The notes below the pieces were generated by a model that had not been told where the DNA came from, ran no database searches, and was given only the letters and a program-made list of their open reading frames with translations. The position numbers and the translations under genes were made by a program. This document shows positions 49,934 to 58,147 of a DNA stretch of 64,000 nt, piece by piece. Location: NCBI RefSeq assembly GCF_000283655.1, contig NC_016622.1, forward strand, positions 2,864,501 through 2,928,500. The letters run 5' to 3'. Origin of the DNA: Azospirillum lipoferum 4B. GTDB taxonomy: Bacteria > Pseudomonadota > Alphaproteobacteria > Azospirillales > Azospirillaceae. Each line of letters begins with the position of its first letter. Position 1 is the first letter of the stretch.

Positions 49934-50464
49934 ATGGAGGCGGTGCGGACGATCCTCGACTCGGTGGTCCCGCTGGTGGCGGCGCTGGCGGTGCTGTGCC
50001 ACCTGTGCTGGGTCGGGTTCCGCCGCGGCTGGGAACGGGCGGCCGGGCTGGAGCGGATGCGACGCACGGTTATGCCGTTGAAGGAGCGCCAGCGCGTGGA
50101 GGCCGAGGCACTGGCCGACCTGGCCTGCCGGCTGGAAGAGGCGAAGGGCCGCCTGTCCGCTGCCGAACAGCGGGTCAACCATCTCCAGCGCCAGATCGAC
50201 GCGCTGGACAAGGAGCCGCCGGTCTTCCTGCACATCCTCGGCACCCCCGCCGGCAACCGGCGCGCATTCCGGGCGGAGGTGCAGTACGACACCACCGTCG
50301 CCGCCACCGCCCGCGCCGCCGGGAAGCCGGTGAACCCGGTCTGGCGCTATGGCAACCGGATCATGGTGCATGCTTTGGACATGCAGTCCGCCCGGCGGGA
50401 GGCGGAGCATGTCTTCCCCCACAAGGCCGGCTATCAGGTCTTCTTCCATGCGGCGGTGTCCTGA
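49934..50464 (+). CDS. Membrane-anchored coiled-coil protein, unrecognised
   Basis: This is a 176-aa protein without a recognised family. A membrane helix at residues 10-30 (VVPLVAALAVLCHLCWVGF) leads to a coiled coil (RQRVEAEALADLACRLEEAK, LSAAEQRVNHLQRQIDALD) and a small C-terminal domain from about residue 95 (VFLHILGTPAGNRRAFRAEV). ATG 49934 follows a GTG by one codon. Its layout mirrors the gene at 49309-49788. Confidence 0.75.
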   Translation: MEAVRTILDSVVPLVAALAVLCHLCWVGFRRGWERAAGLERMRRTVMPLKERQRVEAEALADLACRLEEAKGRLSAAEQRVNHLQRQIDALDKEPPVFLHILGTPAGNRRAFRAEVQYDTTVAATARAAGKPVNPVWRYGNRIMVHALDMQSARREAEHVFPHKAGYQVFFHAAVS

Positions 50465-50583
50465 CGCCTTCCCTGCGTCCTGGCTCCAAAGGCCGGTGCT
50501 GCGGACTTCCGCCGCCGCGCCGGCTCGGGTAAGCTGCCGCTCCCGCCGCCCGTCCCGAACATCTCCGACAGACACGCCCATCC

Positions 50584-51501
50584 ATGCAAGTCTACCTGCC
50601 GATTGCCGAGATGTCGGTCAACGCGCTACTGGTGCTCGGCATGGGCTGGCTCGTGGGTTTCCTGTCGGGCATGTTCGGGGTGGGCGGCGGCTTCCTGATG
50701 ACGCCGCTGCTGATCTTCATCGGCGTTCCCCCCGCCATCGCCGTCGGCACCCAGGCCAACCAGCTGGTGGCCGCCAGCGTGTCGGGCGTGCTCGCCCACT
50801 GGCGGCGCGGCAATGTCGATGTGAAGCTGGGCGTCGTGATGCTGGGCGGCGGCGTGGTCGGCACCGCGGTGGGGGTGTGGATCTTCGGCATCCTGCAGCG
50901 GCTGGGCCAGATCGACATCGCGATCACCCTGTCCTACGTCTTCTTCCTGGGCACCATCGGCGGGATGATGCTGGTGGAAAGCAGCCGCGCCATCCTGCGC
51001 CGCCGCGCCCCCACGGCCAGGCGCGGCAAGCTGCACCGCCACATCTGGCTGCACGGCCTGCCGTTCAAGATGCGGTTCCAGCGGTCGAAGCTCTACATCT
51101 CCGCCCTGCTGCCGGCGGGGATCGGGGCGGTCGGCGGCATGCTGGTGGCGATCATGGGCATCGGCGGCGGCTTCCTGCTGGTGCCGGCGATGATCTATCT
51201 GCTGAACATGCCCGCCGGTCTCGTCGCCGGAACCTCGCTGTTCCAGATCATCTTCACCACCGCGGCGGCGACGCTGCTGCAGGCCGCCACCAACCAGACG
51301 GTGGACGCCATGCTGGCGCTTCTTCTGCTGATCGGCGGCGTGGTCGGCGCGCAGTTCGGCACCAAGGCCGGCAGCCGCCTTCGCGGCGAGACCGCCCGGC
51401 TGGCGCTGGCGACGATCGTGGTGGCGGTGGCGCTGAAGCTGGCCTTCGACCTGTTCTCGCGCCCCGACGACCTGTTCACCCTGACCATGGGGGTACGGTG
51501 A
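50584..51501 (+). CDS. TauE/SafE-family permease
   Basis: This is a 305-aa inner-membrane protein of the TauE/SafE (sulfite exporter-like) family with eight predicted helices in two related halves: MGWLVGFLSGMFGVGGGFLM and AVGGMLVAIMGIGGGFLLVP. These repeats are the family signature. Substrates in the family are sulfite, sulfoacetate or other small anions; not assigned here. Its TGA overlaps the start of the next gene (TGATG). Confidence 0.93.
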   Translation: MQVYLPIAEMSVNALLVLGMGWLVGFLSGMFGVGGGFLMTPLLIFIGVPPAIAVGTQANQLVAASVSGVLAHWRRGNVDVKLGVVMLGGGVVGTAVGVWIFGILQRLGQIDIAITLSYVFFLGTIGGMMLVESSRAILRRRAPTARRGKLHRHIWLHGLPFKMRFQRSKLYISALLPAGIGAVGGMLVAIMGIGGGFLLVPAMIYLLNMPAGLVAGTSLFQIIFTTAAATLLQAATNQTVDAMLALLLLIGGVVGAQFGTKAGSRLRGETARLALATIVVAVALKLAFDLFSRPDDLFTLTMGVR

Positions 51502-52277
51502 TGGGGACCAAGCTCCGTCCAACCAAACGCCTGCTCGTGCAGGGCGTGGCGGCGCTGGCCGGGCTGCTGCTGGGCGGCACGGTTGCGGCGACGGTGTGGG
51601 CTCAGCAGCTGGTCGCCGACCTGTCCAGCCACCTGATCGCCATCACCACCGGCTTCACCGGCACGGAGGTCGTGCTGTTCGGCACCACCGACGGGGCGGG
51701 CGACGTCGCCATCGTCGTCACCGGCCCGCGGGCGCCCGCCACCGTCCGCCGGAAGGAGCGGGTGGCCGGCATGTGGATGAACACCGACAGCCTGCGCTTC
51801 GATCAGGTGCCCAGCTTCTACACGGTGGCGGTCAGCCGCCCGCTCGACCAGCTGGTCGGCCGCCCGGTGCTGGAGCGCCACCAGCTGGGCCTGCCGCAGC
51901 TGCAGCTGCCGGCCGACGCCACCCTGCCGCCGGAGGAGCTTGCCGCCTACCGCAGCGCGCTGATCCGCAACAAGCAGCGCCAGGGGCTGTACGCCATCTC
52001 CATGGGGCAGGTCGCCTTCCTGGGCGAACGGCTGTTCCGCACCAACATCTATTTTCCGGCCAATGTCCCGACCGGGCTGTACAATGTCGAAGCCCTGCTG
52101 ATTCGTGACGGCGACGTGGTCAGCGCCCAGACCACGCCGCTGGTGGTGTCCAAGATCGGGTTCAGCGCCGAAGTGTCGGACTTCGCCCGCAACCGCCCGG
52201 TCATCTACGGGGTGGCCGCCGTCATCGGCGCCATCGCGGCCGGCTGGGCGGCCGGCGCAGCATTCCGCCGGGTCTAA
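51501..52277 (+). CDS. TIGR02186-family exported membrane-anchored protein
   Basis: This is a 258-aa protein. An N-terminal signal or anchor (residues 10-34) is followed by a periplasmic beta-rich domain (HLIAITTGFTGTEVVLFGTT, VTGPRAPATVRRKERVAGMW) and one C-terminal helix (VIYGVAAVIGAIAAGWAAGA). I match it to the conserved hypothetical family TIGR02186, commonly paired with a TauE/SafE permease. Function unknown; likely a partner of the permease. Overlaps it by one base. Confidence 0.8.
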   Translation: MGTKLRPTKRLLVQGVAALAGLLLGGTVAATVWAQQLVADLSSHLIAITTGFTGTEVVLFGTTDGAGDVAIVVTGPRAPATVRRKERVAGMWMNTDSLRFDQVPSFYTVAVSRPLDQLVGRPVLERHQLGLPQLQLPADATLPPEELAAYRSALIRNKQRQGLYAISMGQVAFLGERLFRTNIYFPANVPTGLYNVEALLIRDGDVVSAQTTPLVVSKIGFSAEVSDFARNRPVIYGVAAVIGAIAAGWAAGAAFRRV

Positions 52278-52295
52278 GCCGAGAGGGGTATCCAG

Positions 52296-52826
52296 ATGAC
52301 CGACGCGACGCAGACTCCCACGCCCGAAAACCCCCAATCCCAGCCGGAGGCGCAGGCGGCCAAGCCTTTGCGCATCTTCCTGGTGGTCGTCGACGACAGC
52401 CCCGAGCTGAAGGTGGCGCTGCGCTATGCCTGCCTGCGCGCCCGCAAGTCGGGCGGCAAGGTCGCCCTGCTGACCGTGCTGGAAAAGGGCGAGATGCAAC
52501 ACTGGCTGGCGGTGGAGAACCTGATCCGTGAGGAACAGCGCGCCGAGGCGGAACAGAAGCTGCAGAAGCTGGCGCGCGAGGTCAACCGGCTGACCGGCAC
52601 CCTGCCTGCGCTCTATGTCCGCGAAGGCAACCGGCTGGAGGAGGTGCTGGCCCTGATCGCGGAGGAGCCCAGCATCTCCATCCTCGTCCTGGCCGCCGGC
52701 ACCGACCCGGAAGGCCCCGGACCGCTGATCTCCTACTACACCGGCCGCGGGCTCGGGCGCCTGCGCATCCCGCTGACCATCGTGCCCGGCGGCCTCAGCA
52801 ACGAGGCGCTCGACGCGATCACATAA
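52296..52826 (+). CDS. Universal stress protein (single USP domain)
   Basis: This is a 176-aa protein with one USP fold after a 25-residue Pro/Gln-rich start: LRIFLVVVDDSPELKVALRY at the N-terminal strand, and the end LRIPLTIVPGGLSNEALDAI. The expected G-2X-G-9X-G(S/T) ATP motif is not clear. It follows the TIGR02186 gene by 18 bp with a good ribosome site (gagagggg), forming the end of a three-gene unit. Confidence 0.87.
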   Translation: MTDATQTPTPENPQSQPEAQAAKPLRIFLVVVDDSPELKVALRYACLRARKSGGKVALLTVLEKGEMQHWLAVENLIREEQRAEAEQKLQKLAREVNRLTGTLPALYVREGNRLEEVLALIAEEPSISILVLAAGTDPEGPGPLISYYTGRGLGRLRIPLTIVPGGLSNEALDAIT

Positions 52827-53006
52827 GCATGCGCACTCAGGCGGGGACATCCAGGTAAGGATAGCGGCGCATGCCGGATGCCGAATACCCACACATCCCG
52901 GGTCCTTGATCCGCCCTGCGTTTCGGCCCAGATTTCCTCCAATCGTGCCGCGGCCCAATCCCGGGCGCGCCGGCGGTTCCATTCCGCCGCGATGGAGGAC
53001 CAGACC

Positions 53007-53564
53007 ATGTTCATTCAGACCGAGCAGACGCCCAACCCGGCGACTCTCAAGTTCCTGCCGGGGCGTGACGTGCTCGGACGCGGCACCGCCGACTTCACCA
53101 GCCGCGAGGATGCCGCCCGTTCACCGCTCGCCCAGCGCCTGTTCGAGATCGAGGGGATCGTCGGCGTGTTCCTGGGTGCCGACTTCATCACCATCACCAA
53201 GACCGACGCGCGCGACTGGTTCCTGCTGAAGCCGTCGATCCTCGGCGTCATCATGGAGCATTTCACCGCCGACCGCCCGGTCCTGCTGGATGACGGCGGC
53301 GACGGCCATGCCGCGGCGTCGAATGCCGACGACGAGGAGATCGTCGAGCAGATCAAGGAACTGCTGGACACCCGCGTTCGCCCGTCGGTCGCCCAGGACG
53401 GCGGCGACATCACCTTCCAGGGCTTCGAGAAGGGCGTGGTCTATCTGGCGATGAAGGGGGCCTGCTCCGGCTGCCCCAGCTCCACCGCCACGCTGAAGCA
53501 CGGCATCGAGAACATGCTGCGCCACTACATCCCCGAAGTGGTCGAAGTCCGCGCCGTTCAGTAA
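53007..53564 (+). CDS. nfuA: Nfu-type iron-sulfur cluster scaffold protein
   Basis: Nfu proteins carry Fe-S clusters to target enzymes. It is 185 aa: an N-terminal Nfu_N domain (FIQTEQTPNPATLKFLPGRD) and a C-terminal NifU-like domain with the cluster-binding CxxC in MKGACSGCPSSTATLKHGIE. ATG 53007 is chosen because the frame continues upstream into non-family residues. It is followed by a repeat element (copy 2). Confidence 0.95.
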   Translation: MFIQTEQTPNPATLKFLPGRDVLGRGTADFTSREDAARSPLAQRLFEIEGIVGVFLGADFITITKTDARDWFLLKPSILGVIMEHFTADRPVLLDDGGDGHAAASNADDEEIVEQIKELLDTRVRPSVAQDGGDITFQGFEKGVVYLAMKGACSGCPSSTATLKHGIENMLRHYIPEVVEVRAVQ

Positions 53565-53575
53565 GGCAATCGGGT

Positions 53576-53719
53576 GAAGCCCCTCTCCCTTGATGGGAGA
53601 GGGGTTGGGGTGAGGGTGGCACCGGCAGAATTGCCGGGCGGAAGTTTGCCTCCGCCGCTTTTGCTGGCCAAGCCGCACCCCTCACCCCAACCCCTCTCCC
53701 GCAAGGGGAGAGGGGCTTC
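53576..53719 (+). repeat. GC-rich inverted-repeat element, copy 2 (variant)
   Basis: An inverted repeat of about 140 bp after nfuA: GAAGCCCCTCTCCC at the left matches GGGAGAGGGGCTTC at the right, and inner GGGGTTGGGGTGAGGG faces CCCCTCACCCCAACCCC. It lies in a tandem gap before the DUF1848 gene. Its middle segment differs from copies 1, 3 and 4, so it is a related subfamily. Confidence 0.75.
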
Positions 53720-53803
53720 TTCTTGTCCAGTGAACTTTAGGCAACCAGCCGTTGATGCCGGTCTGCCCTTGATGCGGCGGGCCGGCATTCCCATGCTGGC
53801 ACC

Positions 53804-54688
53804 ATGATCGTCTCCGCCAGCTACAAGACCGACATTCCCGCCTTCTACGGGCGCTGGTTCCTGAACCGCCTGGACGCCGGTTACTGCCGGATGGTCAATC
53901 CCTATGGCGGCCAGACCTACCGCATCGACCTGACCCGGCCGGCGGTCGACGGCTTCATCTTCTGGACCAAGAATCTGGGACCGTTCCTCGGCGCGCTCGA
54001 CAGCGTGGCGGAGCGCGGCTTCCCCTTCGTCGTGCAGTACAGCATCACCGGCCTGCCGACGGCGCTGGAGCGTTCGGTTCCCGCCTGGGAGACGGCAGTC
54101 GGCCATATGGCGCTTGTGCGCGAGCGCTGGGGGGCGCGGGCTGCGGTCTGGCGCTACGACCCCATCGTGCTGACCGAGGCCACGCCGCCGGACCGGCACC
54201 GCGAAACCTTCGCCGCCATCGCCCGCTCGCTGCGCGGGGTGACCGACGAGGTGGTGGTGTCCTTCCTGCAGCCCTACCGCAAGACCGCCCGCAACCTCGC
54301 CGCTGCCGGCATCGGCTGGCGCGACCCGGAGGCGGAGGAGAAACGCGCGCTGCTGACGGATTTGGCCGGCATCGCGGCGGGGGAGGGGATGGCGCTGACG
54401 CTTTGCACCCAGCCGGAACTGGCGGACACGCCCGGCACGGCGCCGGCCCGCTGCGTCGATGCGGTGCGGTTGTCGGACGTGGCCGGCTATGCCGTGCCCG
54501 CGCGGGAGAAGGGCAACCGCCCCGGCTGCCTGTGCGCCGAAAGCCGCGACATCGGCGATTATGACAGCTGTCCGCACGGTTGCGTCTACTGCTATGCCGT
54601 TGCCGACCGTGGAACGGCGCAGCGGCGGTTCGCCGCGCATGACCCGGAGGGGGAGTTTCTGGTGGCGCGGCGGATGCCCCCTCCCTAA
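53804..54688 (+). CDS. DUF1848 protein with C-terminal cysteine cluster
   Basis: This is a 294-aa protein of the DUF1848 family. The N-terminal part has ASYKTDIPAFYGRWFLNRLD, FIFWTKNLGPFLGALD and QYSITGLPTALERS, and the C-terminus has CLCAESRDIGDYDSCPHGCV then YCYAVAD. The Cys pattern may bind a metal or Fe-S cluster; in related proteins a radical-SAM-like role has been suggested but not shown to my knowledge. Its final codons (MPPP-stop) are encoded by the start of repeat copy 3. Confidence 0.85.
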   Translation: MIVSASYKTDIPAFYGRWFLNRLDAGYCRMVNPYGGQTYRIDLTRPAVDGFIFWTKNLGPFLGALDSVAERGFPFVVQYSITGLPTALERSVPAWETAVGHMALVRERWGARAAVWRYDPIVLTEATPPDRHRETFAAIARSLRGVTDEVVVSFLQPYRKTARNLAAAGIGWRDPEAEEKRALLTDLAGIAAGEGMALTLCTQPELADTPGTAPARCVDAVRLSDVAGYAVPAREKGNRPGCLCAESRDIGDYDSCPHGCVYCYAVADRGTAQRRFAAHDPEGEFLVARRMPPP

Positions 54689-54783
54689 CCCTCCCCCGCT
54701 TCGCGGGAGAGGGGACTGCCGCCGCACTTTTGCAAAGTTTCTGCCCCCTCCACCGCGAAGCGGGGGAGGGATGGGGAGGGGGC
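54673..54783 (+). repeat. GC-rich inverted-repeat element, copy 3
   Basis: A 111-bp element: GCCCCCTCCCTAACCCTCCCCCGC at the left (written here as GCCCCCTCCCTAAC then CCTCCCCCGC) and GCGGGGGAGGGATGGGGAGG plus GGGC at the right. Inner halves include GACTGCCGCC and GCAAAG. It lies between the converging 3' ends of DUF1848 and the CheY gene, and supplies the last codons of DUF1848. Confidence 0.8.
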
Positions 54784-54798
54784 AATGTGCTCGAGGAC

Positions 54799-55164
54799 TT
54801 ACGGACAAACCTTCCGCACCGTCTCCACCAGCTTTTCCGGATTGAAGGGCTTCACCAGCCAGCCGGTGGCGCCGGCTTCGCGGCCGGCGGTCTTCTTGGC
54901 GGGGTCGGCTTCGGTGGTCAGCAGCAGCACCGGGGTGGCGCGATTGAGGGCCGAGGCACGGATGGCGCGGGTCAGGGCCAGCCCGTCAAGGCCCGGCATG
55001 TTCAGGTCGGTGATGATGCAGTCGAACTTGCGCTGGCTGATCAGCGCCAGTCCGGCAGTGCCGTCCGATGCCTCCGCCACCTCATAGCCGGCGCCTTTCA
55101 GCGTGAAGCCGACCATGTCGCGGATGGTCTTGGAATCGTCGACGGTCAGGACGCTCTTGGGCAT
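54799..55164 (-). CDS. CheY-like single-domain response regulator
   Basis: This is a 121-aa receiver domain. The phosphoacceptor is Asp53 (IITDLNMPG), the acidic pair is Asp9 and Asp10 (VLTVDDSKTIR), and the conserved Thr83 (LLTTEAD) and Lys105 (LVKPF) are present. No output domain is attached, so it signals through protein contact, e.g. motility or a chemotaxis-like pathway. No kinase gene is adjacent. It converges on the DUF1848 gene over repeat copy 3. Confidence 0.94.
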   Translation of the reverse strand: MPKSVLTVDDSKTIRDMVGFTLKGAGYEVAEASDGTAGLALISQRKFDCIITDLNMPGLDGLALTRAIRASALNRATPVLLLTTEADPAKKTAGREAGATGWLVKPFNPEKLVETVRKVCP

Positions 55165-55322
55165 GGAATGCGGCTCCGGTTGCTCGGCCGAATGGATCGT
55201 CCGGAAGGCCTAGGCAATTTCCCGTCGACCGTCAACCGCTGCTGTCCCCTATTCCGAACAACGCCGAATCCCCGGCCCGGCGGCATCGCCGCTGAACCGG
55301 AGATTTGGCAAAGACACTATGA

Positions 55323-55946
55323 TTACGCCTTCGTATCGACGTGCTGCCCGCCGGCGTCACCGCCCTTGGCGACGCCGACCATCGCCTCGCGCAGCAGGCG
55401 GCCATGGATGGTGTAGCCGGGCTGCAGCACCTGGACGACGGTGCCGGCGGCCTTGCCGGTGTTCTCGATCTCGAACATCACCTGATGGAAGTTCGGGTCG
55501 AAAGGCTCGCCGGCCGGGTCCAGCTTCTTGATGCCGGCGCGGTCGAAGGCGGCGAACAGCTGGCGCTCGGTCGCCTCGACGCCGACGGCGAGGCCCTTCA
55601 GCATCTCGTCCTGCTCGCGGCCCTCGGCCGGGACGGCGTCCAGCGCGCGGCGCAGGTTGTCGGCGACCGACACCAGTTCCTTGGCGAAGCTGGACACGGC
55701 GAACTTGCTGGCGTCCTCGCGGTCGCGCTGGGCACGGCGGCGGGTGTTCTCCGTCTCCGCCATGGCGCGCAGAAGCTGATCCTTCAGGCTGGCGACCTCC
55801 GCCTCCAGCTTGGCGACGCGGTCCTCGGGCGAACCGGCATCGGCACCATTGGTGCCACCGTTTGCGGCGGCCGTGTTGGCGGTCTCGGCGGTGGCCTCGG
55901 TCGGCTCCACGGTGGCGTCGGCGGGCTTGTTCTGCTCTTCGCTCAT
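55323..55946 (-). CDS. grpE: GrpE nucleotide exchange factor
   Basis: GrpE is the nucleotide exchange factor of DnaK. It is 207 aa: a Thr/Ala/Glu-rich N-terminus, a long coiled coil (RVAKLEAEVASLKDQLLRAM, AETENTRRRAQRDREDASKF) and the beta domain GEPFDPNFHQVMFEIEN, ending with GYTIHGRLLREAMVGVAKGG. It is 57 bp downstream of hrcA on the same strand. DnaK itself is not in the window. Confidence 0.97.
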   Translation of the reverse strand: MSEEQNKPADATVEPTEATAETANTAAANGGTNGADAGSPEDRVAKLEAEVASLKDQLLRAMAETENTRRRAQRDREDASKFAVSSFAKELVSVADNLRRALDAVPAEGREQDEMLKGLAVGVEATERQLFAAFDRAGIKKLDPAGEPFDPNFHQVMFEIENTGKAAGTVVQVLQPGYTIHGRLLREAMVGVAKGGDAGGQHVDTKA

Positions 55947-56003
55947 GGTTTTCTCAATTCTTGCTTGGTCAGTATGGCGGGGAGTGAGGCGAGGTGAAAG
56001 CGG

Positions 56004-57083
56004 TCAGCCGATCAGCCGGCTGACCACCTTGGCGGTGTAATCCACCAGCGGAATGATGCGGGCGTAGTTGATGCGGGTCGGGCCGATGACGCCGATGGCG
56101 CCGATCACCTGCTCGCGGCTGTTCTGGAAGGGGGAGATGATCATCGAACAGCCGGAGTGGTTGAACAGCACGTTCTCCGCCCCGATGAAGATCTGCACGC
56201 CGTCGCCGCGGCCGGTGGCGTCCAGCATGCGCAGCATGGTCTCCTTGGTCTCCAGCGCCTCGAACAGGGCGCGCACGCGCTCCAGGTCCGACAGGGCGGT
56301 GACGTCCTCCAGCAGGCGGGACTGGCCGCGGACGATCAGCTGGCCGGCATTCGACCCGCCGCTGCCGGCCCAGGTGGCCAGCCCTGCGGAAACCACCTTG
56401 CGCGACAGCTCGTCCAGCTGGGTCTTCTGCTGTTCGATCTCCTGCAGCACCTCCTGCCGGGCTTCGTCCAACGTGCGGCCGGCGAGCTTGGCGCTGAGGA
56501 AGTTCGACACCGTCTGCAGGGTGGAGGTCGGGACCCCCATCGGCACCTCGATCACCCGGTTCTCGACCAGACCGTCCTCGTTGACCAGGACGACCAGGGC
56601 GCGGCCGGGGCCGAGCGACACGAATTCGATGTGCTTCAACGGCCGGTCGGTCTTGGGCGCCACCACCAGCCCGGCGCAGTGCGACAGGCCGGACAGCATG
56701 GTCGACGCCTCGCCCAGCACGTCGGCGAAGGCCCGGCCGGAGGCGGCGCATTTCGCTTCGATCGAGGCACGCTCGTCCTCGGTCAGCGACCCGATCTCCA
56801 GCAGGCCGTCGACGAACATGCGCAGGCCGGCGTCGGTCGGGATGCGGCCGGCGGAGGTGTGCGGGGCGTAGAGCAGCCCCTGCTCCTCCAGGTCGGCCAT
56901 CACGTTGCGGATGGTCGCGGGCGACAAGGCCATGCCAAGCCGCCGCGAGATGGTGCGCGAGCCGACCGGCTCGCCGGACGCCACATAGGCGTCGACGATC
57001 AGTCGGAAGACTTCGCGTGATCGCTGGTTCAGCTCGTTGATCATGGACGTCTGGCGGTCTTTATCTGGGCCGTCGTTTCGCAT
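56004..57083 (-). CDS. hrcA: Heat-inducible transcription repressor HrcA
   Basis: HrcA represses class I heat-shock genes by binding CIRCE elements. It is 359 aa: an N-terminal winged helix (NQRSREVFRLIVDAYVASGE, then GSRTISRRLGMALSPATIRN), a GAF-like middle and a C-terminal dimerisation region (GPTRINYARIIPLVDYTAKV). ATG 57083 (MRNDGPDKDR) is used; ATG 57044 (MINELNQRSREV) is an alternative. No CIRCE-like dyad was seen upstream. It pairs with grpE. Confidence 0.95.
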   Translation of the reverse strand: MRNDGPDKDRQTSMINELNQRSREVFRLIVDAYVASGEPVGSRTISRRLGMALSPATIRNVMADLEEQGLLYAPHTSAGRIPTDAGLRMFVDGLLEIGSLTEDERASIEAKCAASGRAFADVLGEASTMLSGLSHCAGLVVAPKTDRPLKHIEFVSLGPGRALVVLVNEDGLVENRVIEVPMGVPTSTLQTVSNFLSAKLAGRTLDEARQEVLQEIEQQKTQLDELSRKVVSAGLATWAGSGGSNAGQLIVRGQSRLLEDVTALSDLERVRALFEALETKETMLRMLDATGRGDGVQIFIGAENVLFNHSGCSMIISPFQNSREQVIGAIGVIGPTRINYARIIPLVDYTAKVVSRLIG

Positions 57084-57196
57084 TCGGTCGACGTGGATCG
57101 GAAATCCCGCCGACCGGTCCGAATTTAGGCAGGTCCAACCGCCGAATCAACGTGCGGGGCGAAGAAGCCCCGCTCACCTGCGACCGTAGGCCGCCG

Positions 57197-57943
57197 TCAC
57201 TGTTCCGTCAGGAAGGCATGGTACTGGGCGCTGATGGCGCCGACCGCCGCCTCGTACAGCTGGCGGCCGTGCTCGGGGCGGGCAAGGCCGGGGGCGGAGC
57301 CGATACGGCCGTCCGGGTAGCGGCGGCGGAAGTCGCGGGCGTCGTGGAACCCGCCGGCCGGCGCCTGTTCCGGCTCCAGCGCCACGGTCTTGATCGAGTC
57401 GGGATAGGCGTATTGGGTGACCGACACCTCGCTGGGGGTGGCGTGCGAGCCTTCCTTGCCCTGGTACAGCTCGCGCGATAGCCGGCCGACCTCGCCATTC
57501 TCCCACCAGTTCACCAGGGCGCAGCGCAGGTCCGGCGCGTCGCGGCCGCGCAGCGCCCGGTTCTCCGCATGGATCTCGTAGAAGGCGGCGCGGACGGTGG
57601 CGATGTTGCCGCCATGGCCGTTGACGAAGAAGAAGCGCTCGAACCCGTGTTCGACCAGCGAGCCGACATAGTCGCGCAGCACCGCGATCAGCGTCGACGG
57701 CTTCAGCGTCATCGAGCCGGGGAATTCCATGTGGTGGACGGCCATGCCGACCGGGATCGTCGGGCCTACAAGTGCGCCGGTGGCGTCGCCGACCCCCTTC
57801 GCGATGAACTCGGCGCAGATGGCGTCGGTGCCGACCAGCCCGTTCGGCCCGTGCTGCTCGGTCGAGCCGATCGGCATGATGATGCCCTTGGAGGTCTTCA
57901 GATAGGCCTCGACCTCGGCCCAGGTGCTCAGGTGAAGCTGCAC
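57197..57943 (-). CDS. Creatininase-family metalloamidohydrolase
   Basis: This is a 248-aa protein of the creatininase family. Metal ligands are Glu29, His31 and Asp40 (GSTEQHGPNGLVGTDA), with the second motif in FFVNGHGGNIATVRAAFY and a Glu in the KEGSHATPSEVSV region. Substrates in the family vary (creatinine, formylaminopyrimidine, mycofactocin or riboflavin-related). The start is ATG 57943. It lies 113 bp upstream of hrcA on the same strand. Substrate here is unknown. Confidence 0.92.
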   Translation of the reverse strand: MQLHLSTWAEVEAYLKTSKGIIMPIGSTEQHGPNGLVGTDAICAEFIAKGVGDATGALVGPTIPVGMAVHHMEFPGSMTLKPSTLIAVLRDYVGSLVEHGFERFFFVNGHGGNIATVRAAFYEIHAENRALRGRDAPDLRCALVNWWENGEVGRLSRELYQGKEGSHATPSEVSVTQYAYPDSIKTVALEPEQAPAGGFHDARDFRRRYPDGRIGSAPGLARPEHGRQLYEAAVGAISAQYHAFLTEQ

Positions 57944-58147
57944 GGTGGCGGATCCTTTTCGACGATGCGTGCCGGGAATGGGTTTGCCCTCATGTTAGGC
58001 GGCCGGCCGGCCGCGACAACCGTTCCCTGCGCCGGGCGGGCATGCCCGGACCACGCCGGCCGGCCGAACTCATCCCGCGCTGGCGCAATGATGTTGCGGT
58101 GACTACAATCGCGTGCATTCTGCCCGAACGGGCGTCTCTTCCGGGGT

